Shown here: piece by piece, positions 1-7,711 of the stretch
Position numbering within the stretch: the stretch's first letter is position 1
Layout: each line of letters starts with the position of its first letter
Virus record (IMG/VR): IMGVR_UViG_3300031141_000042
Span: 1 to 23,403 of that record
Source of the DNA: a virus
Length of the DNA: 23,403 bases
Reading direction: 5' to 3' (one strand)
The notes under the pieces: model-generated
The model's input: only the letters and a program-made list of their open reading frames with translations
The model's database searches: none
What the model was told of the DNA's origin: nothing
Program-made: the position numbers and the translations under genes

Positions 1-1
1 A

Positions 2-355
2 TTCAATAAAAAAGAAGAAACTGTTGAATTACAGGGAGTTAATGATGACGAGAATGAATATTCATTAGTATCTACTGATTTACAATTCTTCGAATCATTT
101 ACTTCAACACTAAACGAAAAAGACTGGTCAGATCCAGACATGTGGAATATCGCGGATGAATTTGCATACGACATGAATAAAATGTACGACAAAAAATCTG
201 AAGCAACTAACGATGATTTAGACGAATGGCTAGATCAATTTTCTCAAAACGCAAACATCGGTAGAAGAGGATGGAGAGACGCTAAAGTAGATCTTTTAGA
301 CGCAATAAAGGATTTAGGATTTAAAAACGTTACTGACACTGACTTTTTGTCATAA
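2..355 (+). CDS. Partial head-internal-type protein (5' end outside window)
   Basis: The reading frame is open from base 2 to the stop at 353-355, so the gene begins before the window; the ATG at 140 is only an internal methionine. About 117 residues are visible. Residues 29-39 read FFESFTSTLNE, the same aromatic-E-S-F ... L-N-E arrangement found near the start of several following genes and similar to the T4 capsid-targeting sequence (MKTYQEFIAE) with its prohead-protease site. If cut after LNE (base 118), a 78-residue acidic, tryptophan-containing product remains (starting KDWSDPD). I do not recognise a domain in it. Its neighbours carry the same signal, so it is most likely another internal head protein or the tail end of a modular polyprotein. 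The reading frame is secure; the role is inferred. Confidence 0.75.
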   Translation, partial: FNKKEETVELQGVNDDENEYSLVSTDLQFFESFTSTLNEKDWSDPDMWNIADEFAYDMNKMYDKKSEATNDDLDEWLDQFSQNANIGRRGWRDAKVDLLDAIKDLGFKNVTDTDFLS

Positions 356-371
356 ACAAAAACAAACAACA

Positions 372-680
372 ATGAAACAGGTTAGATTATTTGAACAATA
401 TGTTCATGAGAATATCTTTATAAATAATACAGAAAAGATCGTGGGAGACCATGATCTTAACCTGTTTATAAAGGCATATAAGTCATTACATAAGAATAAC
501 ATAGTAATTCACGATAAGAAGGAAGACATCACCTGGGGTTACCGAAAGGGTTCTAAGGAAGGACATTGGAAATACGATCACGAAGATTACAAATTACATT
601 CTGATTTAAACGATAATCAAACCGTAACATTAATTAACTTTAAAAAATTAGTGGATAAGAATCATCCATGGTCTAAGTAA
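372..680 (+). CDS. Small unknown protein of the internal-head cassette
   Basis: A 102-residue protein that I cannot assign to a family. It starts MKQVRLFEQYVHENIF, where an F-E-Q-Y core followed by V-H-E resembles the capsid-targeting/cleavage signal of the neighbouring genes, though less exactly. Residues 56-66 read GYRKGSKEGHW, which matches GVRKGSKSGPW at residues 336-346 of the 753-residue protein two genes downstream, suggesting a shared small domain. It has no signal peptide or membrane segment. The ATG is preceded by an A-rich leader (aaacaaaaacaaacaaca) with no Shine-Dalgarno sequence, and the stop lies one base before the next start. The reading frame is clear; the function is unknown. 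Confidence 0.7.
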   Translation: MKQVRLFEQYVHENIFINNTEKIVGDHDLNLFIKAYKSLHKNNIVIHDKKEDITWGYRKGSKEGHWKYDHEDYKLHSDLNDNQTVTLINFKKLVDKNHPWSK

Positions 681-681
681 T

Positions 682-1968
682 ATGAAAAAGATTTTATCAT
701 ACAACAATTTTATTATAGAAAAAGCACGACAAGATATTAATAACTCTGAGTTAATTCTTGAGGGTGGTGCTGCGGGTCACATGAGTCACCCCTTTGACGA
801 AAAGGACTTAACCTTTGGAGATTTCAAGAAAATCATAGAGGCAGGCTTGAGTGGTGAACTCAACTTCGAAGAGGATCCAACAGAGAAGACCGACGGCCAG
901 AATGTTTTTGCAACATATCAAGATGGCGAAGTTAAATTTGCTAGGAATAAGGGTGAAATGAAGAATCCAATGGATCTTAAAACATTCAAGCAAAAATTCG
1001 AAGGTCATCCATCTAAAATGGTTGAAGAAACTTTCCAATTTGCAGCAGAGGATTTAGCTAAAGCATTAGTTAAATTATCTTCTAAAGATTTAGAAGTATT
1101 TGCAAACGGGCTTAACTTCATGAATATGGAATTAATATATTCAAAGAATCCTAATGTAATTTATTATGATAGAGATATTATCCAATTCCATGGTATTAAA
1201 AAGACTGACGGTGAAGGAAACTTTATCGGAGAAGATGGAGCTCCAGCAAAATCAATTGTAGCTGCTCTTGCTAAAGTTAATGCAAACGTTGGAAAGGTAT
1301 TTACAATAATACCTCCACAGATAGTGAAATTAGGTAAAGATATAGATTTTGAAAAGAATAAAGATAAATTTACTAAGAAAGTTGAAGACTTAAAGAACAA
1401 ATATAAATTAACAGATGCTGATGAAGTTTCAAAGTATCACGAAATGTGGTGGAGAGATCAAATCGAATCTAATTTTCCGGATTTAACACAAGATAAAAAA
1501 GAAGGTCTATTATTAAGATGGGCTTACGGAGATAAAAAGACACTTAATTTAAGAGCTCTTGATAAAGAACTTGGAAAAGACAAAGCATCTGTAATCAAGA
1601 AGTTTGATAAAGAAGATGTTAAAAAGAAACAAAAAGAAAACATTAGACCATTTGAAGATTTATTCTTAGAATTAGGAAGTGTTATTCTTAAAAATGCAAG
1701 TAACTTTGTTGCTGCAAATCCTGCAGCTGAAATGCAAAGACTGCATACTCAAATTAGAACAGAGGCCGATAAGATTAAAAAGGGCGGAGAAGTTGCTCAA
1801 GTTAATAAAGTAATGTCTGAGCTAGAAAGATTAGATAGAATCGGAGGTATTGAGTCTATTATACCAACTGAAGGTATTGTATTTAAGTACAAAGGAAAGA
1901 TAATGAAATTAACAGGAACATTTGCTGCAATTAACCAGTTAATGGGGATCATAAAATACGGAAGATAA
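682..1968 (+). CDS. KxDG nucleotidyltransferase (DNA/RNA ligase-fold) with capsid-targeting-like N-terminus
   Basis: A 428-residue protein with motifs of the covalent nucleotidyltransferase (ligase/capping enzyme) superfamily: motif I K69-T-D-G72 with the lysine that would be nucleotidylated, a motif III-like NMELIY with E150, motif IV EGIVFK at 397-402 and motif V lysines at 406/409 (KIMKLTG). Such enzymes attach AMP or GMP to themselves and pass it to a nucleic-acid end. About 245 residues separate motifs III and IV, far more than in a minimal ligase, and this insert is mostly lysine-rich and predicted helical. The N-terminus (SYNNFIIEKARQ, then SELILEGG) has I-I-E at 13 and I-L-E at 27, suitable for prohead-protease cleavage, so the enzyme may be packaged in the head. 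No OB-fold typical of a replicative DNA ligase is evident. Substrate unknown. Confidence 0.65.
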   Translation: MKKILSYNNFIIEKARQDINNSELILEGGAAGHMSHPFDEKDLTFGDFKKIIEAGLSGELNFEEDPTEKTDGQNVFATYQDGEVKFARNKGEMKNPMDLKTFKQKFEGHPSKMVEETFQFAAEDLAKALVKLSSKDLEVFANGLNFMNMELIYSKNPNVIYYDRDIIQFHGIKKTDGEGNFIGEDGAPAKSIVAALAKVNANVGKVFTIIPPQIVKLGKDIDFEKNKDKFTKKVEDLKNKYKLTDADEVSKYHEMWWRDQIESNFPDLTQDKKEGLLLRWAYGDKKTLNLRALDKELGKDKASVIKKFDKEDVKKKQKENIRPFEDLFLELGSVILKNASNFVAANPAAEMQRLHTQIRTEADKIKKGGEVAQVNKVMSELERLDRIGGIESIIPTEGIVFKYKGKIMKLTGTFAAINQLMGIIKYGR

Positions 1969-1975
1969 ATAGAAT

Positions 1976-4237
1976 ATGAAGACACAAACAACATTTGAAT
2001 CATTTATAAATGGTTCTATCAATGAGAAAACAGACTTATATAAATATAAAAGTTCTGGAATTTATGACTTACATTTCGAGACAGACGCAGATACTGCAAA
2101 GGAACTTAAAAAGGCATACGGTAAAAAAGCAGGAGAGCGTACTGATGCAAAGCAAATTGATGCTGCTGATTATTCACTAAAAAAGTTTAGAAAAGAAATC
2201 GGTTTCGGTAATAAGGATGAAGAATATACTGGAGTATTTTTACCAGGATCTTACGCTGCTGCAATTTCTGAATTAGGAGATGGGCCTCATAAAGGATCTG
2301 TTAAGAAAGTAAAGTGGAATCAAAAGAAGTATAATAAGTGGTTAGATGATAATGCGTCAGACGGTGGAGCAGATAATGCTAATGATATGGCACAAAATGC
2401 TAAGAACGAACCGGGACTTATTGATTGGGTAAAGAAGCAATTCAAAGGAGATGATCCATTACAAAGAATCCAATGGGATATTGAAGCTTTCACAGAATCT
2501 ATAGTTACTGAATCAGTAGATACTGAAACAGTTAATTTCGTAGCATTGTATAAAAACAAAGATGATAAGAACACAATCACTAGAAGTTCAGGATTTAATG
2601 TACAATCTGAAGCTATTGAGTTTTTAAAAGATATTGAGAAAAATGGCGGTGATGGTTTAGTTGCTACAAAAGACGATGCTGTAAAACAACATTTAACTAC
2701 AAAGAAAGAATGGGACACTGCTAAGAAAACAGTTGGAATAAAAGAATCAACTATCACTGAAGGTAAATCTAAAGAAGATTACCAAGGTGAAATTGATAAA
2801 CTTAGAGATTATAATGATGAAATATTTAAAACAAAATCTAAGTCAAAATCTGATCAAGAAAGAAAGAATTTAACAAAATTAACTAACAATAATGATGCTA
2901 AGATTCAAAAATTAACTAACAAATTAGATAAGTTCTCAGAATCAGTAATTACTGAGGGTAAATGGTCTAACATTATGAAAGGAGTTAGAAAAGGATCTAA
3001 ATCTGGACCATGGACTATAGTATCTATCGAAAACGGCAAAGTTATTAATCAAGAATTAGTAACTATAATGGATGCAATTCCTGCGCATTATGAAGAAGTT
3101 AAGAAAGGATTCCCTAACGCTAAACTATCTATTGAAGATAATGAAGGTAAGCAAGTTTATAACGAATCATACTCAGTTAATTTAGAAAATTCACTTATAA
3201 AACCTCAAATGCTTAGAGAAGCATTTAGAAAAATGGGTATACCATACAAAGTAACATCAAGTGCCGATATAATGAATATCGGAGAAATACAGATTGAAAG
3301 AGTAGATTATACTGAAAAAAGAGATGAAGCTGTATTTGAATTATTAAATAATTTAGATATAACAGGATGTCAGTTAATAGAAGAATCTTCTGGTGAAACT
3401 GTAGTTGATAAAAAAGATGGATTAGTTTTATTTGATGAAGGAGTTCAATATCCTATCAGTAAATTCATATCTATTGCTAAAAAATCAACTGAAGGTAAAT
3501 ATGAGCTTAAACAAAACAATTCATTCGGTAAAGGTATTCAATTAGCACAATTCTTAAAAAAGAATTTAAAATTACAATTTCAAGCTAAAGTATACAGATC
3601 GGAATGGAATTATGGTGGAAACATGGTAGTGAGAATAACTCTTAAAGGAGATGATCGTGGTGAATTCTTTAGTTTTGGTTCAAACAATAGTACATCAAGC
3701 CCTAGATATTCTTTTGGAGATGTATTTAGTGGAGTTAAACAAAAAGACGGTACTGAATTCGAATCAGGTTATGGAATTGTACACGGATCATTTAAACAAA
3801 TAAGTAACTTCAAAGGAGTTATGGATGATATCTTACATTTATTTAACGACTATGAAAGAGTTAACGGCGTTCCTTTCACGACAAGAGCTGCTATTAAAAT
3901 CAAAAAGGTCGGAGCTAAATTAAATGCAGAATGGAGAGACAAAGTTTATCCAAAAATCATGAAAGAATATGGAATTGCTCAGAAAATGGCATCGGGAGTA
4001 TCTCGTGGTATTGAAATGAGAAGACCCACTCTTAAATCAAATAATAAGGTAGTGCATTTCTATCATGATGAGCCTAGATCACTAAGACATCCTGATGAAA
4101 ATCCAGAGTGGTCTGATAAACTAATGTCAAAACCTGAATATAACAAATACGAAAAAGCAATTTCAAAGATAGCAGATTTATGTACGAAGTTTACAGATAA
4201 GCATAGTATATCATTTGAATGGAACGCTAATAGATAA
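1976..4237 (+). CDS. Modular internal-head polyprotein with multiple prohead-protease-like sites
   Basis: A 753-residue protein that I do not recognise as a named family. It starts MKTQTTFESFINGSINEK, very close in layout to the T4 capsid-targeting sequence, with I-N-E ending at residue 17. Three more sites of the form E-S-x-[I/V]-T-E end at residues 179, 262 and 327. They divide the chain into a 162-aa block, an 83-aa block, a lysine-rich 65-aa helical block and a 426-aa C-terminal block. The 65-aa block is homologous to one in the 452-aa protein at 7712-9070. The last block contains GVRKGSKSGPW (336-346), shared with the 102-aa protein at 372-680, then a long mixed region without a catalytic motif I can name. 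The likely role is a prohead-core or injected internal protein processed into pieces. Processing is inferred from site spacing only. Confidence 0.6.
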   Translation: MKTQTTFESFINGSINEKTDLYKYKSSGIYDLHFETDADTAKELKKAYGKKAGERTDAKQIDAADYSLKKFRKEIGFGNKDEEYTGVFLPGSYAAAISELGDGPHKGSVKKVKWNQKKYNKWLDDNASDGGADNANDMAQNAKNEPGLIDWVKKQFKGDDPLQRIQWDIEAFTESIVTESVDTETVNFVALYKNKDDKNTITRSSGFNVQSEAIEFLKDIEKNGGDGLVATKDDAVKQHLTTKKEWDTAKKTVGIKESTITEGKSKEDYQGEIDKLRDYNDEIFKTKSKSKSDQERKNLTKLTNNNDAKIQKLTNKLDKFSESVITEGKWSNIMKGVRKGSKSGPWTIVSIENGKVINQELVTIMDAIPAHYEEVKKGFPNAKLSIEDNEGKQVYNESYSVNLENSLIKPQMLREAFRKMGIPYKVTSSADIMNIGEIQIERVDYTEKRDEAVFELLNNLDITGCQLIEESSGETVVDKKDGLVLFDEGVQYPISKFISIAKKSTEGKYELKQNNSFGKGIQLAQFLKKNLKLQFQAKVYRSEWNYGGNMVVRITLKGDDRGEFFSFGSNNSTSSPRYSFGDVFSGVKQKDGTEFESGYGIVHGSFKQISNFKGVMDDILHLFNDYERVNGVPFTTRAAIKIKKVGAKLNAEWRDKVYPKIMKEYGIAQKMASGVSRGIEMRRPTLKSNNKVVHFYHDEPRSLRHPDENPEWSDKLMSKPEYNKYEKAISKIADLCTKFTDKHSISFEWNANR
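2762..2956 (+). repeat. Shared 65-residue polyprotein module, copy 1
   Basis: Residues 263-327 of the 753-aa protein. They align end to end with residues 289-352 of the 452-aa protein: a conserved D-Y-Q-x-x-I-D near the start, a lysine-rich helical middle with D-K/Q-x-x-R, then L-x-K/N-L-S/F-S-E and a final V-x-x-E cleavage-like site. Each copy is bounded on both sides by [I/V]-[T/A/N]-E motifs, so the homologous unit coincides with the predicted proteolytic fragment. The similarity is at protein level; the DNA has diverged. Confidence 0.6.
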
Positions 4238-4259
4238 GACTTAAAAAGAAAAAAGATAT

Positions 4260-6140
4260 ATGGCACTTCAAAAATTAAGAGAACATTTCCAAGGAGCTAA
4301 TACTAATGAATTCCAAAGATTGTTAAAAAATAGAGTGATGGTAGTTGAGAAAATCTCAGCTCCATCTTTCTACGTTAGGAGAGTGAATGACAAGTTTGAA
4401 TACTATAAGTCTTCAAATGGAAAGCCACTTACAATTATTGATAGGACTATAATGTCCTTGTATGAGGTCGCTATCAAACACATACAGAGTTTAAATCCAA
4501 CAAACAAAGAGGAATTACCTCAAGATTATAGATTTGGATTTGAATACTTACCAGAGGCTAATGTTTCTTCAATGTCATATGACAAAGCACCTTACAATAA
4601 CTTAATATTGACACATGTTCAACAGATGACCGAGTCGGGAAAGGTTAAGAAGACTATAATAGATCCAGTTATTTTAACAAAATGGTCTAAAGTATTAGAT
4701 GTTCAACAACAAGATGTTATATTCGATGGGGTATTGAATCAATTACAAGTTGAAAAGTTAATTAAATTATTAGAGATGAATGATAAGGAATTCTCTCAAT
4801 CATTTGATTATGATATTGAAACTGACGTTGAAACTAGTTTTACTAAAGAAGTTTATAAAATATTTAATCCAAATGCAAGAGCAACAGTTCTTCATGAGGA
4901 TTTAGAACAAGAAATAGATGCATTGGTATTAAATTTTGCAGAAGGAAAGAAAATCTCTTCATTTAAATTAGAAGATTTTAGTAGAACTTCTATAAATGAA
5001 AATAGAGAAAGCTCACATATGTATCAAATTGCAATCGCAGATATACTGGAGCACTTTATCAAGTATGATTTCAAAGCAGTTCAGTTAGTTGAAGAGAGTG
5101 CAAACAGGAGATACCTGGAACTAATGTCTGTTGTATTTAACGAATATATTAATAAGAATGCATCAAGATATATTGGAGTAAATTTTGACAATGCAGAATT
5201 CTCAAACTCAGACTCATTTAAATTAAACACGAACTTTATTAAGAATGAAAAGACATTAAGACATGTTTCAAACGAAGTTCTTTCGTCTTTATTCAAAATA
5301 ACACTAGGTACATTTAGAAAACAAAAATCAAAGTCTTCAGATATTATTAACGATGACATGGTTCTTCAACTAAATAGTATTATAGATAAAATTAATGAAG
5401 CAATATTCGTAGAAAATACTGATGAAAATTCAATATATGACTATAATAACTTTATGATGCACGGCAAGATTAAAGCTAGTGTTGATATTAATGAAGCTTT
5501 AACAGTAACTCATGGAGAACAAGGTAAAGAGCTTGTAAATATATTTGTTGGAAGATTTCAACCATTTACATTAGGTCATGCTAAAGTATTAGAAGCAATT
5601 CACAAAGAGAACGGCCATCCAGTTATTGTATTTTTAATTAAAGGAAAAGCAGTAAAGAAAGGTGATGATTTTAGAAAGCCATATTCTGAGGAAATGCAAA
5701 TTGACATGTTCAAGAAAGTTAAGAAGCAGTATACATTCTTAAAAGAAATAATGGTTTTACCAAGTGCGGCAATCGATAAAATGTTTAATGCATTAAGACC
5801 TAAATACGAACCAATTCTATGGGGAACAGGAACTGATAGAATGAAATCATACGGATATCAAGTAAACAATGATTCATATAGAGATCAATTAAACGTAAAT
5901 AAAGATTTTGGTCTTTTTGAAATACCAAGGAATGATGACAATATTTCAGCAACTGCTGTTCGTAATGCATTATTAGATGGTGATGAAAAGACATTCAAGA
6001 AAATGACACCAAAGGGAATTCACAAGATGTATTCTTTATTAAAGTCAGAATTAGAAAATTCAATGGAATTAGTATCGGCATCAGCTACGATAGATAGCAA
6101 CCTAATGACGTTCGAACAATATATGAACAACCTAAAATAA
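4260..6140 (+). CDS. Two-domain protein: ligase-like N-terminal domain and NadR-type nucleotide adenylyltransferase C-terminal domain
   Basis: 626 residues. The C-terminal part is clear: G431-R-F-Q-P-F-T-L-G-H440 and ISATAVR (562-568) are the two nucleotide-binding signatures of NMN adenylyltransferases of the NadR/NadM type, which make NAD+ from NMN and ATP. The N-terminal part resembles a nucleotidyltransferase core (VVEKISAPSF around K31, then FGFEYLP and NLILTHV as motif III/IIIa-like strands). However, the usual glycine after K-x-[D/H] is replaced by Ala-Pro, so catalysis there is doubtful. V-D-I-N-E at 408-412 lies just before the adenylyltransferase domain, as if a prohead-protease-type cut could free it. 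The extreme C-terminus reads MTFEQYMNNLK, recalling the FEQY targeting core. Phage NAD+ salvage genes are known in KVP40-like phages. The adenylyltransferase assignment is firm, the N-terminal one tentative. Confidence 0.7.
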   Translation: MALQKLREHFQGANTNEFQRLLKNRVMVVEKISAPSFYVRRVNDKFEYYKSSNGKPLTIIDRTIMSLYEVAIKHIQSLNPTNKEELPQDYRFGFEYLPEANVSSMSYDKAPYNNLILTHVQQMTESGKVKKTIIDPVILTKWSKVLDVQQQDVIFDGVLNQLQVEKLIKLLEMNDKEFSQSFDYDIETDVETSFTKEVYKIFNPNARATVLHEDLEQEIDALVLNFAEGKKISSFKLEDFSRTSINENRESSHMYQIAIADILEHFIKYDFKAVQLVEESANRRYLELMSVVFNEYINKNASRYIGVNFDNAEFSNSDSFKLNTNFIKNEKTLRHVSNEVLSSLFKITLGTFRKQKSKSSDIINDDMVLQLNSIIDKINEAIFVENTDENSIYDYNNFMMHGKIKASVDINEALTVTHGEQGKELVNIFVGRFQPFTLGHAKVLEAIHKENGHPVIVFLIKGKAVKKGDDFRKPYSEEMQIDMFKKVKKQYTFLKEIMVLPSAAIDKMFNALRPKYEPILWGTGTDRMKSYGYQVNNDSYRDQLNVNKDFGLFEIPRNDDNISATAVRNALLDGDEKTFKKMTPKGIHKMYSLLKSELENSMELVSASATIDSNLMTFEQYMNNLK

Positions 6141-6183
6141 TTCTTAGATATATAATCCTATAATATAAAACATAAAATAAATA

Positions 6184-7710
6184 ATGAGCGATAATTCACA
6201 TATAAATCAATCAGACCGATTCCTTAATGAAGGAAGAGTACAGTTAAAGAGGAGATATACTGAAAATCATCCTGCTAAAACTGCTGGAATGTCTGGTAAA
6301 ATCAGAAACAAAGTATTAGAAGCTATTAAAGATGGTAAAATATCTCAAACAGATTTTGATACATTAGTCTCAGAATTATCGAATGATTCTAAAAGATGGT
6401 CTTCTAGAAACTCGAAATACTTTAGTGTTTCTGAGGAAGGAATTTCATTATCTAAATTCGGAATGAAAATCTTTAATTCAATAACAGTAAACGAAAAAAC
6501 AGAGGAGAATCCAGAAATATGGGTACCTGGTGGTTTTGATAAAGCAATATCTAAATTCCCTAATTCTCAAATCACACTAGATTTAATAAAAAAATTAGCA
6601 AAAAAATATAAAGTATTTTTAGATGATGCTGTCAAATACGTTGAGTATGGATGGGCATTAGACTTACAAGAAAACAAAAACAATATGGAAAACACTAAAT
6701 TTATTTTTGAATCATTTACGGAATTCGTAGGTTCATTAAACGAAGATTCTAATGAATCTTTAAACGAAGCATTTAAATCTTCTAAATTAAGAAATTTATT
6801 AACAATGTCATCAGCGAATGGCGGTAAACCGGAAGCTAGCTTAGGTAAAAGATTTTACGAATATACTAAAATTAAATTAGACCAAGTTGATGATAGCCAT
6901 ATATTAGATATGGATATGAACGACGCTTTTAAAGCATCTAAGGACGATGATAGAGTAATCTTTTATGTAATAGATACTGAAAAAAGAAGTCCTTATGGTG
7001 ATGATAATCCATACCCGTTGAAACCAGGTCTTTTAGCAATTTCTAGAGGAAAAGATTTCTTAGGATATGATTATAAAGGTGGAGGAAGATTTAAAGCAGG
7101 TACAAAAACACTTTCTAAAAAAGGACAAGATTTAGGAGCTGATAAAAGATATAAAGGATATGGTGCAACTGGATTATCTTCAGTTAAAAGAATTATAGAA
7201 GTTGCAGATAGAGCTTATTCAATAAGTATCTCAGCATTACAAACTCTTTTAGGATCAGCATCTAAATCGGCTGATCGTAAAGCTGCAAAAGCAGGAGCAA
7301 TCGCGTTTTTATCGCATGATGACTTTAAGAAACAAAACCAATCAAGATATATGTCGATATTGGCTAACAAAGCAGCATCACTTCCATTAGATAAATTAGT
7401 TGCAACTGCAATTGATGAAATCACTGAACAAATCAAAAATGGAATTAAATCAGGAGAAGTTGGAAGATATGGAGATCCAATCATCGGTAAGAGTAAAAAA
7501 GGAAAAGAAGTTAAATTAAAAGATGCAGGAAATCATATGTCAAATATATTAGATGATTATTCTAGATATGTTGATTATGTTAAACAAGAAGAAGAAGTTG
7601 TTGCAAAATACGGTAAGTCAGAATCTTGGTATGCTAAATCTGTTAAGGAATATGCTAAAAGAACTGCTGATAAAATCAAACAAGTAAAGGACATGTCTTA
7701 CGCTTGGTAA
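6184..7710 (+). CDS. Composite internal-head protein with a second, internal targeting-like segment
   Basis: 508 residues, family not recognised. The N-terminus has DRFLNEGR (L-N-E ending at 16). From Met168 the sequence reads MENTKFIFESF, followed by SLNE (187) and SLNE (195), which looks like a fresh capsid-targeting sequence in mid-protein. The ATG for Met168 (6685) is preceded by the A-rich stretch gaaaacaaaaacaat, the kind of leader used at true starts here, so internal initiation is possible. The first 167 residues contain IWVPGGFDKAISKFP and a KYKVFLDDAVKYVEYGW segment. The C-terminal 300 residues include a glycine-rich GYDYKGGGRFKAG run and a basic, helical tail. The upstream gap (6141-6183) is AT-rich with GATATATAAT and a TAAA-rich leader. 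Probably a fusion of two internal proteins; function unknown. Confidence 0.6.
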   Translation: MSDNSHINQSDRFLNEGRVQLKRRYTENHPAKTAGMSGKIRNKVLEAIKDGKISQTDFDTLVSELSNDSKRWSSRNSKYFSVSEEGISLSKFGMKIFNSITVNEKTEENPEIWVPGGFDKAISKFPNSQITLDLIKKLAKKYKVFLDDAVKYVEYGWALDLQENKNNMENTKFIFESFTEFVGSLNEDSNESLNEAFKSSKLRNLLTMSSANGGKPEASLGKRFYEYTKIKLDQVDDSHILDMDMNDAFKASKDDDRVIFYVIDTEKRSPYGDDNPYPLKPGLLAISRGKDFLGYDYKGGGRFKAGTKTLSKKGQDLGADKRYKGYGATGLSSVKRIIEVADRAYSISISALQTLLGSASKSADRKAAKAGAIAFLSHDDFKKQNQSRYMSILANKAASLPLDKLVATAIDEITEQIKNGIKSGEVGRYGDPIIGKSKKGKEVKLKDAGNHMSNILDDYSRYVDYVKQEEEVVAKYGKSESWYAKSVKEYAKRTADKIKQVKDMSYAW

Positions 7711-7711
7711 T

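Noticed and set aside
140-355. ATG at 140 as the start of the first gene
   Set aside because: The frame is open back to base 2 and includes the FFESF...LNE segment, so the gene starts before the window.
2320-2757. 145-aa reading frame on the - strand
   Set aside because: It lies wholly inside the 753-aa + strand gene, is low in complexity, has no start context and no recognisable motif. The same holds for the other - strand frames.
6147-6156. GATATATAAT as a late promoter, also at 14495-14504
   Set aside because: It departs from the T4 late consensus TATAAATA, the sequence is expected often by chance in such AT-rich DNA, and the second copy overlaps an ATG.
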